Under the pieces are notes generated by a model. That model was not told where the DNA came from, ran no database searches, and saw nothing but the letters and a program-made list of their open reading frames with translations. Below, piece after piece: positions 31,799-41,699 of a stretch of DNA of 64,000 nt (position 1 is the first letter of the stretch; every line of letters starts with the position of its first letter). This DNA comes from Agapanthus africanus. Taxonomy: Eukaryota > Streptophyta > Magnoliopsida > Asparagales > Amaryllidaceae. The position numbers and the translations under genes are program-made. Where the stretch lies: contig JASDDO010000001.1 of the NCBI GenBank assembly GCA_030015575.1, forward strand, positions 511,557,772 through 511,621,771. Reading direction: 5' to 3'.

Positions 31799-33972
31799 TA
31801 AATGACGACCCTTCATACCTATAGTGAGCGATTATGACATCTTTAGTTGGGGTTCTGTCTTAATTTCCTATTTCTATGAAAGTGAATTTGATGCTCAATT
31901 TTTTATTATGATACTATCTTTTTCTGTATTATGGTATTACATAACACTTCATTGGAGTTCAATGAATATACAAGTATACTGTATTTGATGTATTTGATAT
32001 ATGAACATATTTCTTTCCTCAAGGGGAAAAAATATATGTAGATATCTGGATGATGGGGTCAGCCAAACCTATGTTCAAATCCAGCCCTAACTATAAAAAC
32101 TAATCCATGTTGGATCATTGTTGGAAATTTTTATAGTACAAATATACCATGTAACTGAGTCGTCGGACATAGGTTCATCATATAAACTAGAATCGATATC
32201 GAAGGGTAATTGTGATATCATATGAAAGACCCATTAAGAAAAGCACCTCCATGCCATGATTATAGCAACTAGAAAATGGATCTTAAAACAGAAATCACTC
32301 ACAAACCTCGGGTTTGACCAAAATAATATTACATCACGAATAGTATAAGACACAACAGATGAAAGAATTAGTCCAAATCAGCTGAAGAATTCTTTTCTTT
32401 AAAAGAAAACAAGAGCTTACTTGTTTCTTATAGTCTTCAAGACCTTTTTGCATAATGACTCACTGCAGCAGGATCTTCAGGATCAATTGCAATCTTTTCC
32501 TTGCGAAGTATACCAATAGCTGTCTCAAATTTATTCTTCACCTCATAAAAGATGTTTTTCAACATCTCTGCAAATCAAAATAAAGTTCATTGTTAAGAAC
32601 ATTATGTATAAGGAAAAATACGGACAGGGAAATAAATCAAATCAATTACAAAAACAAAGGGGGAAAAAATCCTATACTGAACATGACATATTCAAGAGGA
32701 CAATGTATTTATCTCGATGTGGGAACTTTGGACAAAAATAGTAAACAATCAAGCGAATTGAACCCTCTATTGATCAAAATGATATGTAGGGTGGCAAACT
32801 TGACCTAACTTGTTGGCCCAACCCAAAACTAATCTGAAGATCACACAAAAGCATATACCTGCCAACTGGTTTATTAAACAAGTAGGTTCATTTCAGCTGT
32901 TGTAACCTGCATAACCAATTATTTCTTGTTGATTGAATAAGATGTGATCGTATGCTACTACACTTCGAACATATAGCCAGTCGAAATGGGTGATTTGTGA
33001 AGCAGTTCTACTCATAGTTCCTGCACTTGTCTTCATTATAAAATCTCAACTACCAAGCAAGACCGCTCTGACTTGGGTAACCCATCCAGTTCGTCATGCT
33101 TACATTAAACAGCGGGGTCATAGCTCGGTGGAGTCTGGCCCTACCTACTGTGAACCCAAATTCAAAGGTACGTAGGACTGGGTGGAGTCTAAAGTGAAAC
33201 CAAATTCAAAGTTCGGAATCAGAATAAAATCGAGTTATTAGGTAATTAGGCGTAAAACCTCATTTGCAACGTGATAACCACCTAGGTTTATTATATTCAC
33301 GTTACAAAATCAAAATCAAAAACTAAACTGATAGATCATAGGAACAGTGTCAAGAAAATGTCACGTCTATTTTACACAGCGATCTACTCCTCCACAAAAA
33401 AGGGTTGGAAGTGAAAATAATATCTCATGAAGTGACATTGTTACCGTTTAATCTATGTCAGAATGAACCCATAGTGGCCATCTCAACACAAGTTTATCGA
33501 TATCATATTCCATCCTCCAATATGGGAACCATGCATGTGATTGAACGATACAACCACTAGAAAAATAACAATCGATAACTTTCTCCCAAATGCGCACGCA
33601 AACCATTTCCCTCACATAAAATGAGTTTTCTAGCACTTAAATGCACGCAATTAATTCGAAGTTGTGAACTATGGAAAGATAATCACTTTCCTTTACAGAG
33701 CACAAACATATATATTCAATATAAAAAGTATTTTTTTTCTTGTGTTATAATCATAGTCAATCATAATCTAAATATAAATTCGAATACAAAATCACGAAAT
33801 TTTCAATAGAAATTACAAATCAATTCATCTGCTCACCATCTCCTTTCAGAGGAGGGAGGACAGATGGAGCATCTTGTTGTGCATAGGAACGAGATGGTGC
33901 CCGATGCTCATATGTTGCAGAACGATCTGGCAGGCATACATCTGCAAGTCCACATTTATTAATAACTCATTG
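31799..33972. repeat. Long direct repeat, copy 1 (partner 55567-57702)
   Basis: From AAATGACG at 31799 to CTCATTG at 33972 the sequence runs parallel to 55567-57702 with few differences (small indels and single changes), including introns. The unit carries exons 2 and 3 of the ATP synthase 24 kDa subunit gene. Copy 1 continues at its right end into exon 1 and the promoter; copy 2 is cut there by element D. Confidence 0.9.
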
Positions 33973-34337
33973 CTTGAGCCTATGATAACTATTTTTTAAC
34001 CCCAACTATTTTTAACAATAAAAAAACAGCATTTACATTTGGATCGTCTCGAAATAGGAAAACAAAACAATACATTTTCTGTAGAAAAATTATTTAAAAG
34101 AGATAAACATAAAATTTAAAGCTAGGGTTCTTAGAAACAAACAGACAAAAACGATCAAATGAAACCCTAATGGCCCGATCCGACTCTCAATTCATCATAA
34201 GAGCGATCCAACGACGATTTCGATTCTTTAAAGAAAAGCATAGGAAGAATTGGACCGCGTTGTTTCAGATCTATGAGAGAAATATAAGAATAGCTCACAT
34301 GCTTGGATCGCGAGAGGATGCGAGCGGCCAACGCCAT
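32421..34337 (-). pseudogene. Mitochondrial ATP synthase 24 kDa subunit (MGP1-like), 5' three exons, copy 1
   Basis: Exon 1 (34337-34299) encodes MALAARILSRSKH, like the start of Arabidopsis MGP1/At2g21870 as I remember it. Exon 2 (33941-33837) encodes MYAGQIVLQH-like sequence (here MYACQIVLQH) and, in another frame, SYAQQDAPSVLPPLKGD. Exon 3 (32567-32421) encodes MLKNIFYEVKNKFETAIG and KEKIAIDPEDPAAV, with GT-AG limits. The protein is a plant-specific part of mitochondrial F1Fo ATP synthase; the N-terminus would be the import signal. Exon 2 needs a frame change near codon 10, and exon 3 has two extra A relative to copy 2. Later exons are absent; Copia sequence lies there. It is therefore a truncated pseudogene. 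Confidence 0.8.
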
Positions 34338-34440
34338 GGCTGCGATATCTGAGAGTTTTTCTTCGACGAATTAAAAACGAGATGAAAGAGAGAAGAGAGA
34401 GGAGAGAGGGTTTCTTTTAGCTGATAGCGATGATATAATT
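34338..34440 (-). promoter_or_regulatory. 5' leader and promoter region of ATP synthase fragment copy 1
   Basis: On the minus strand a CT-rich leader (CCTCTCTCCTCTCTTCTCTC) precedes the start codon, as is common for plant housekeeping genes. No clear TATA box is visible. Confidence 0.4.
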
Positions 34441-34825
34441 CAGTACAGCCGTTGGATCGCCAACATTGTATCCACTGAGCTTTTTCTAAAAACTAGAGCC
34501 TGTTTCTCAGTCTAAAGCTACCAACCAGCTGGTACATGCTTCAGTACATGCCTTTGTTGTATAAAACACCAAAACGAAAAATTCATTCATTAACATTTGT
34601 ATTATTTTTTTTGCCTCTAAAGCCCAATTAATTTCGTTGCGGATCAAGAATATTGAGGTGGTCAATTTCTTCGGTGAAAAGATTTTAAGCAACAATCAAT
34701 AACAATGTTGTACATAGAAATAGCTACATAAATTACAGATCCAAATAGAGTAATTTTTAGATTAATAACTAGGAAGCTTGAGAAATGAAAAAACAATGTA
34801 GCCAAACATAGATATTGATTGGAAC
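34441..34825. other. AT-rich flank without recognised gene
   Basis: Host-like AT-rich DNA between the ATP synthase leader and the GC-rich Tat sequence that begins near 34826. I see no gene or repeat in it. Confidence 0.4.
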
Positions 34826-35569
34826 CGGGGCCGTGCCCAGACGCAGATCTCCCATAGCAGAGGGTAGGATCCCCGGGGGGACCCTCAAGGGTCAGATGGC
34901 GTCGATCGCCCAGGAGGCCGTGCACGTAAGTGCTCGTTGTTTGTGTGATTCGGTGTTTTCTTTTTTCGCCTTTCTGACTTCCTTTTGATTATTTCAGGTC
35001 CTCCAGCATATCGCCCTTGCCGTACGCATGGAGGCCGAGGTGGTAGCCCGGCGATGAAGGCCGCGGACCAGCTGGCCTCACTGGAAGAGATCTCCAAGCG
35101 AGAGCTGGAAGCGGTGATGGCAAGGGTTGCCGCCCTGGAGGGCGAGGTGGAGGCCGGGAAACGGGAGGTTGCCCGGCACCGGGAGGCCGCCGAGGTCAAG
35201 CTTGAGGACGCTCAGGCTGGCGCTCACCGGCTCCCTGAAGAAAACGGTGAAGGCCCTCCGAAAGGAGCTGGGGGCGTCAGTGAGGCGGTGGAGCGGGCCG
35301 ACCTCTCGGCGGCGAAGGCGGTGGAGGGCTACAAGAAGTCGAAGGACTTATACAATGACTTAGCCGTGGCCACCACCAGCATTACGAGGCCCTCGACTCC
35401 ATTAAGGTTCGAATGCCGGAGTTCGCCGATGAGGTGCTCTGGGCCGAATACCCCCTCGCAGACGCCGAAAAGCAGGAGGGAAGTTCCTGACGAGGATGCG
35501 GCCGAGGATCCAGCCCGACATGTGGTAGATATTGAGGACCCCGAGGTCGTGCTTGGGCCCGAGGCCTAA
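34826..35569 (+). pseudogene. aORF1 C-terminal part, element C (coiled coil)
   Basis: A first exon end reads MASIAQEAVHV and stops at a GTAAGT donor (34926). The acceptor ATTTCAG is at 34997, and the next exon reads through KAADQLASLEEISKRELEA, VMARVAALEGEVEAGKREV and RADLSAAKAVEGYKKSKDL, an Ala/Glu/Lys-rich coiled coil. The acidic C-terminus includes DEDAAEDPARHVVDIEDPE. The intron is at the same place in element D (62985 to about 63086). The function of the protein is unknown. Confidence 0.65.
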
Positions 35570-35959
35570 AGCCCCAGTCTTCCTGCTTCTTTATTTTTGA
35601 CCGCCTCAGGATATTTTGTAAGCCTCCGGGCAGTTTGTAAGGCTGGGGAGCCAAAAAATACCCTTTGTAAAGACTTCGCTTTTGGTAATAAAAATTTTTG
35701 TTTCATCTGCTTGCACTTTGTCTTTTGTTTGTGAAGAACACTCGCAAAATGTTTTGTTTCATCAGCTTGCACTTTGTCTTTTGTTTGTGAAGAACACTCA
35801 CAAAATGTCCTTGCTTGCACTGTTGGGCTTCCACGTCAGGTCGGCTTTCTGTCTGGCGATCGTTCGTCGAGTTGATTTCGATTACTTATCAAGTGTGCCA
35901 AGTGCTGCTGAGAAGGAGGTGGCCCCAAAGTCGAAGGGGGATTCTCCAGACTTGGATTG
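35570..35959 (+). other. 3' flank of aORF1 with a short direct repeat
   Basis: After the stop there is a terminator-like AT-rich part with AATAAAAATT near 35686. Then two copies of TTTCATC(T/A)GCTTGCACTTTG followed by TCTTTTGTTTGTGAAGAACA lie 58 bp apart (35700 and 35758). No gene was recognised. Confidence 0.4.
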
Positions 35960-37730
35960 ACCTGATGTCCCTTGCTGGGGCCTCGAATCCGCCGCGTGCG
36001 ATGGCCAGAAGGATGCTCGCCGGGAATGACAGAGCAGGGAAGCTGCTTGGTTGCCTCATTGCGAGTGCTTTGATCCCCGTTGGTTGTGATAGGAAGCTAC
36101 CAGTCGGGGATAGCCGAGCAGGGTAGCTGCTGAGCTGCCTCTAAGGAGCGCTTTGATCCTTAGCGTTAGTGGGGCCGTAGGAGGCCTGCTATGGATAACC
36201 GGGCAGTGAAGCTGCGTGGTTGCCTCTTGCCGAGGGCTTTGATCTTTGGCGTTGTGGGTAGGCAACTACCAGCTGGAGATGACCGAGCGGGACAGCTGCT
36301 AGGATGCCTCTTGTGAGGGCTTTCGATCCCTGGTATAATAGGTAGGGGCTACCAGCCGAAGATGACCGAGCGGGGTAGCCGCTCGGGTGCCTCGTGGCGA
36401 GGGCTTGGTTGCCTCTTAGCGAGGGCTTTGATCTCTGGCGTCGCGGGTAGGCAACTACCAGCCAGAGCTGACCGAGCAAGGGTCGGGCTCGGTTGCCTCT
36501 TGCGAGGGCTTTTGATCCTTCAAGACGGGGACCGGGCATGGTTACTTCCCAGTGCCTCTTGGCGAGGAATTTGATCCCTGCCGGTTATGGTAGGAAGATA
36601 CCAGCCGGGGATAGCCAAGCGAGGGCTCGACTGCCTCAAAGGAGGACTTTGGTCCTTAGCACGGGAGGTCCGCCTCCAGAGGGGGCTGTAAAAAGCCTAC
36701 CAAGGACCCTTGGTCGGGCAGGGTTGCTGCCCGGTGCCTCTTGGTGAGGGCTTTTGTCCTGAAGGATAACCGAGCGAGGGTCGGGCTCGACTGCCTCTGG
36801 GAGGGCTTTTTGGATCCCTGTCGGTTATGGTAGGAGGCTACCAGCCGGGGATAGCCGAGCAGGGTAGCCGCTCGACTGCCTCTGGGAGGACTTTGATCCC
36901 TGGCGTTGCGAGTAGGGAAGCTACCGGCCAGGGATAGCCGAGCGGGATAGCCGCTCGGCTCCCTCTAAGGAGGGCTTTGATCCCTGGCGTTGCAAGTAGG
37001 GAAGCTACTGGCCAGGGATAGCCGAGCGGGGTAGCCGCTCGGCTGCCTCTAAGGAAGGCTTTGATCCTTAGCGTTGAAGGGCCGTTGGAGGCCTGCTAAG
37101 GATAACCGGGCAGTGAAGCTGCGCGGTTGTCTCTAGGCGAGGGCTTTTATCCCTGGCGTTGCGTGCAGGAAAACTACCGGCCAGGGATAGCCGAGCAGGA
37201 TAGCTGCTGAGTTGCCCCTAAGGAAGACTTGGATCCTTAGCGTTGGAGGGGCCGTAGGAGGCCTGCTAAAGATAACCGGGCAGTGAAGCTGCGCGGTCGC
37301 CTCTTGGCTAGGGCTTTGATCTCTGGCGTTGCGAGTAGGGAAGCTACCGGCCAGGGACAGCCGAGCAGGGTAGCTGCTGAGCTGCCTCTAAGGAAGACTT
37401 GGATCATCAGCGTTGGAGGGGCCGTATGAGGTCTGCTAAGGATAACCGGACGGTGAAGCTGCGCGGTCGCCTCTTAGCGAGGGCTTTGATCCCTGGCGTT
37501 GCGAGTAGGGAAGCTACCGGCCAGGGATAGCCGAGCAGGGTAGCTGCTGAGCTGCCTCTAAGGAGGACTTGGATCATCAGCATTGGAGGGGTCGTAAGAG
37601 GCCTGCTAAGGATAACCGGGCAGTAAAGCTGTGCGGTTGCCTCTTGGCGAGGGCTTTGATCCCTGACGTTGCGTGTAGGAAATCTACCGGCCAGGGATAG
37701 CCGAGCAGGGTAGCTGCTCAGTGGACTCTT
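35960..37730. repeat. Variable tandem array of element C (units about 85-165 bp)
   Basis: Units combine the words GGGCTTTGATCCCTGGCGTTG, GGGAAGCTACCGGCCAGGGAT, AGCCGAGCAGGGTAGCTGCT and GCTGCCTCTAAGGAGG, in varying order and completeness, about 15 times. The reverse complement of the same words forms the array in element D (60240-61960). The array sits between aORF1 and aORF2 in both elements. Confidence 0.85.
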
Positions 37731-37812
37731 TGAGAGGCTTTGCTCGACCGTCCCGTTGCAGGTGTGAGGGAACAAGAGCAGTCGCGGCGAGTGTGCGTAG
37801 CATGCGCATTGA

Positions 37813-38451
37813 ATGTGCGGGGAGGCGAAGCGTCAGAGTCGCGTCGCTTCGATTCCGTCAGGGAAAGCTCAACGGTCGCCGCGTGGCAGCGCCTCTGTGG
37901 GCGAAAAACGGGGGACGGCTGGATTCCGTTGGGGCGCAGCGGGCTATATAAAGCCGTGGGTGCGTGGTCCCTCCTTTCTTCACAACCAAATCGTTAAGAA
38001 TAAAAGACTTCCCCTTTACCATCCCGACATCATCCATTTTAGAGATGTGTATTTGTACAACCAGAACTGTACTGAGGACACGGTGCAGTCGGTCTATATG
38101 AGCATTGAAGACCACTTCGGCCGGCTACTCCCCCAGTGCTCGCCCCTGCTGCAGCTGCTGATGTACTCCATTTGGAGGGCGTCGCCGGGGCTCGACAACC
38201 CCCTGTTCGAGCAGCTCTACGACGAGGCCGTAGGCAAGCTGCGGTCCCTAAGGCGCTTCGGCCTGATCTCCGCTGGTCGGCTGACTCGCTCGGTGGCACT
38301 CATCCGCGAGTGCTACGAACTGAGGCTCGAGGTTAACGCGTGCGGGAGGAACCGAGGGCAAAGGATGGATCTCGCGAGGCCTCGGCTGACGGAGATCTAC
38401 ACCGAGTACCATGAGCAGTGTTCTCTGCACCCCCTTCCCCCGCTGTTGTAA
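37813..38451 (+). CDS. aORF2 of element C, antisense gene of unknown function
   Basis: The open frame is 212 codons. The conserved part, from about residue 77, reads VYLYNQNCTEDTVQSVYMS, IEDHFGRLLPQCSPLLQLL, MYSIWRASPGLDNPLFEQL, AVGKLRSLRRFGLISAGRL and LIRECYELRLEV. The part before the TATA box at 37944 is probably not translated, so the start is likely the Met at 38098 or an upstream spliced exon. Element D encodes a related protein (MMYSLWRASSGLYNSLSGQ, KLRSLRRFGLISVSRLNR). I recognise no known domain. The frame runs opposite to gag. An AATAA-like signal follows near 38505. Confidence 0.55.
   Translation: MCGEAKRQSRVASIPSGKAQRSPRGSASVGEKRGTAGFRWGAAGYIKPWVRGPSFLHNQIVKNKRLPLYHPDIIHFRDVYLYNQNCTEDTVQSVYMSIEDHFGRLLPQCSPLLQLLMYSIWRASPGLDNPLFEQLYDEAVGKLRSLRRFGLISAGRLTRSVALIRECYELRLEVNACGRNRGQRMDLARPRLTEIYTEYHEQCSLHPLPPLL
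37944..37953 (+). promoter_or_regulatory. TATA box upstream of aORF2, element C
   Basis: CTATATAAAG lies about 150 bp before the first good in-frame Met of aORF2 (38098) and is followed by a leader-like CTCCTTTCTTCACAACC. A matching TATAAAG occurs at the same place in element D (60056-60062, minus strand). Confidence 0.55.
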
Positions 38452-38620
38452 TTTTCTTCTTCTTTTTGCATGTATGGCTGAGGAGCCCATAATACCTTTA
38501 TTTAAATAAAACTTTTTCTTTCTTTTTCGCAATGTTCCCTTGATCTTTATTTAACAGACAACAGATACTAGGAAGTGTTTACATTACCTTTTGAAGAAAA
38601 AAAGAAGAAAGAAGTACATG

Positions 38621-39763
38621 CTAATAGATGACCTTATTAGCGCGGTCCGAGCTCCCCAGATGCTTGTTGGTCTCCATACTCGGCACCGGGTACGAGGCTC
38701 CACGGGCGCCGGACTGGCCATCTGGCGAAACGAGCAAGATCTGGCCGATGATCGGCTCGGCTGGAGGGGGACGCTGCTTATGCTCGCGGTCGGCCTGCCG
38801 CTTATCCCTCAAGTAGGCGGCGAGTTGCTCTGATCGGATGAGCTCCTCTATGTAGTCCCAGAGTTGCTTACAATCCTCTGTGGCGTGGCCCAGCGTCCGG
38901 TGGAAGGCGCAGTAGGGGCCCTGGGTTCGCTTCGAGGTCCGACGCGGGATTGGAGGGAACTTGAAGAACCCCTCGCCCTGGGCCTCCTCTAGTAACACCG
39001 CAAGGGAGACGTTGAGCGGCGTGTACTCCTAGAACCTCGGGTGATGGGACTACTGACGCTCCGGCCTCTCCTCCTGAGCCTTCTTCTTCTGGTCGGGCCG
39101 ATCCGCCCGAGGGAGGCTCGCTTTCACCTCGGTTTCGAGCTGGACCTCATGCTCGGTCCACGCCTTGACCTCAGCCATGGTCTTAGGCTGCACCAACGCA
39201 AAGGAGCGCAGCCACTCCATGTGCCTAAGAACATACCTGAGCGCCGTGATGATTGTCTCGTCCTGGTGCTCGGGGACCTTAAGGAGGGCGTTGTAGAAGT
39301 GGGTGACGTAAGCTTTGAACGTCTCCTTGTCCCCGCTCTTGATCGTGAACAAGTAGTCGACCGTGCGCTTCTGCCGACGGTTCCCGACGAAGTGGCCGAG
39401 GAACTGAGTAGCCAGCTCGTCGAAGGACGAGATCGAGCGAGGCTCGAGTCCTCGGAACCAGTCCCGACCAGAGCGAATGAGGGTGGCCGGGAAGGTTCTG
39501 CACTGGGCGGCATCGGAATGGTCCTGGAAACTCATCCTCGCGGTGAAAGCGTCCAAATGGTCTTTCGGGTCCGATTTCAAGTCGAACAGAGAGACCTTTG
39601 GGGGCTTGTTGCGCGAGGAGACATGGACAGCGAGCAGCTTCTAGATGAACGGCTTGGTGAGCGAGTCGGCAGCGTACTTAGCCCCGTCGTCCGAGAGGTG
39701 ACCTTCTCGGCGAATGCCCTCGATCTTCTTCTCGAGGGCGTCGAGGCGGCCGCGGTACCCTGA
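38621..39763 (-). CDS. Gag of element C (broken)
   Basis: 39050-39580 on the minus strand is a Retrotrans_gag domain: DHLDAFTARMSFQDHSDAA, CRTFPATLIRSGRDWFRGL, SISSFDELATQFLGHFVGN, KSGDKETFKAYVTHFYNAL and KTMAEVKAWTEHEVQLE. 38621-38998 holds the C-terminal zinc-knuckle variant (YCAFHRTLGHATEDCKQLW) of Tat gag. In other Tat elements protease and RT would follow; here a short tail and then aORF2 follow. The sequence at 39680-40104 is the gag 5' part, Pro/Arg-rich. Confidence 0.8.
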
Positions 39764-40104
39764 GGATTCGGCGTCTTGTGATCTCAGGCCTCTGCTGTTG
39801 GAGATCTGCGTCTGGGCATGGCCCCGGTTCCTCTCGATGAGGGTTCTCAGATCCCTGGGCGAGCCCCCTCTGTGCGACCCCGTCGAGTGAGGGGGTGTTA
39901 GTCATGCCTGAGGGCAGGCGAGGTGGCTGACATCTTCTCAGGAGGGTGGGGTCGCGAGGAGGTTCGAGGCGAGGCGCTCTGGCGGCGGATCTTGGTGTGG
40001 AGTTGTGGGATGCCCAGCGAGCCACCGAGAGTATCGGCCCGCGTGATCTGTGACCCTGGGATGTAGCATGTCGGTGGCCGCCGAGAGTATCGGCCCGTGT
40101 GATA

Positions 40105-40915
40105 TAAAAAAAATTGTCCTTGATTATTTTGCTTACACTGCACTTAAATTCTTTAGTTGACTTGGAAATATATGTTTCATAAATTATAGTTAGCTTCATC
40201 GGTTAATACCGTGTTCTTTTTCAAACTGAATGGTTAATATTTTATCACCTCCCATATGAGCTAGCCACTTTCTCAAGATCTTTAAGCGCAAGAATATGTA
40301 TGAATGGAAGTGTCCAAGGCCAATAGTCGTTCATCATGTTACTCGAGTGACCAAAATCCAAATAATAAGGTTTTTCATCTTAAATGTTGGGGCATTGATA
40401 TCATTGAAATCATTAAGACGCGTTGCATTCCAATTTTTTTGGGTACGCAGTCTGTCGTGCTCTTCTTAAAACGCCCGCTTCCATAGAATTATAGGAGTGA
40501 CGTTAAAAAGTGTTAGAGTGGTGTCGGCAATATGTAGTTGCATATATTTCCAATCTTTCGCCATCCTCTGTGATTTCCATGCTCCCGATTTTAGGGGACC
40601 ATACATTTGTGATGTTGTATTTATAATTTCACTATATGTTTTTTCTCGATCAACTAAACAACAAAAGTAAGCTGGAAGTTTGCTATCAGGACTGGCAGAG
40701 ATTGACTTTATTTATATGAACTGGACTTCTCTTTGAGAATCATGAATGTTGATCATGCTGCAGGAATTAATTATGAAGAAATACTGTGCCGGTGTCTGTG
40801 TGTATGTGTGAAATAAATATGCACCCTTGTTAATAACATGCTTAACTTCTTATGTTTGATCAGGAGAAACGCCTATTGATTGTGCTTCTACGATTAACAA
40901 AAAATCTGTTGGACG
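40105..40915. other. AT-rich host-like DNA
   Basis: Composition changes abruptly from GC-rich Tat sequence to AT-rich DNA at about 40104. I see no gene in this stretch; it may be an intron leading to the exon that follows. Confidence 0.4.
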
Positions 40916-41119
40916 ATGGAAGAGGTTATTTTACAAGTTGATGGTGATCAAACAGAAAAAGGTTTATCTCTGGGTCTTGATTGTAAGTTTGAAGGGTCCA
41001 GTGGTAACAATATGAGCCCAAGTAACAGCTTAGAGGAGGCAACAGCAGAGGAGGACGAGATTGCATGGGGGAGCCATGGCACCAAGCAAAATATTGAAGA
41101 ATTCGACAAGTGGGTCTGA
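40916..41119 (+). pseudogene. WRKY72-like exon fragment (WRKY group IIb), upstream of the WRKY domain
   Basis: The frame contains EKGLSLGLDCKFEGSSGNN and SPSNSLEEATAEEDE. From memory, WRKY72/61-type transcription factors have a conserved GLSLGLDCKFE...NPSPENSFEE...EE block just before the WRKY domain. Here the WRKYGQK domain does not follow within the window: after TAEEDEIAWGSHGTKQNIEEF the frame ends at a stop (41117-41119). So this is a single exon fragment, perhaps with a cryptic splice acceptor (ACAAACAG, about 40957). Recognition is moderate; no other WRKY exons were seen nearby. Confidence 0.4.
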
Positions 41120-41638
41120 AGTCGATTAAGTTTCTCAATATATAATTATAATTATAAACCCATGTCAAGAACTCTATTTTGGGCCGGGGGAAGGCTTCTC
41201 CATGCTTACACAAACCTGTTAGTTTTGGTTTCAGGGCATGCTAGAAAAAGGTTGGGTCTGTTGTGATTATTTGACACCATTGACTGACTTATGCTGGAAA
41301 AAGGTTAGAGTATAAAGTATAATCAGTACTATTTTAAAATCCATGGTTGTGTAGCAGTTTCTAAAAAAATTGATCATAACTGCTTTCTTTCATTATTTGG
41401 GTATGTTGGACTGAGGACCAAGCTATTATTTTTGTTTCCCTTTATCATAAAAGGCTGTCATTGTCCTAGTTGTGTGCTAGTTTTTGGCTGTGGAGGAAGT
41501 GGGGAGATGGTTCTTTGCTCTATTTTTGATTACAGTGTACATTCTTTGTTGAGCAAGCTGCTTCATATTTTTGCTGTGGTCCCGTATCTGTGGTCCGTGT
41601 TTGATGCTGCTTCATATTTTTGCTGTGGTCCGTGTTTG

Positions 41639-41639
<1 letters not shown>

Positions 41640-41679
<40 letters not shown>

Positions 41680-41690
41680 CATATATATAT
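41640..41690. repeat. (AC)n-(TA)n microsatellite
   Basis: About 16 ACs run from 41640 and pass into TATATACATATATATA. Confidence 0.9.
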
Positions 41691-41699
41691 TTCTTGTAT

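Larger units (their letters stand above)
34826..40104 (-). mobile_element. Element C: pol-less Tat-family element, minus strand, both ends missing
   Basis: Right to left: gag (39.76-38.62 kb), aORF2 on the plus strand, a 1.8-kb array, then the C-terminal part of aORF1 on the plus strand. No RT, RNase H or integrase was found between gag and the antisense genes. The order is the mirror image of element D. The 5' LTR is lacking: GC-rich sequence stops at about 40104. The left end breaks off inside aORF1. Orientation and content suggest it is the other part of the element with 3' LTR at 23779-24565 and aORF1 start at 25040-26362. Broken, with several breaks. Confidence 0.75.

Noticed and set aside
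34885-35199. Minus-strand frame opposite aORF1
   Set aside because: It is a shadow of the Ala/Glu-rich coiled-coil frame on the plus strand.
39041-39763. A 240-codon plus-strand frame opposite gag of element C
   Set aside because: It is the complement of a clear Retrotrans_gag domain in GC-rich sequence; it shows no family features.
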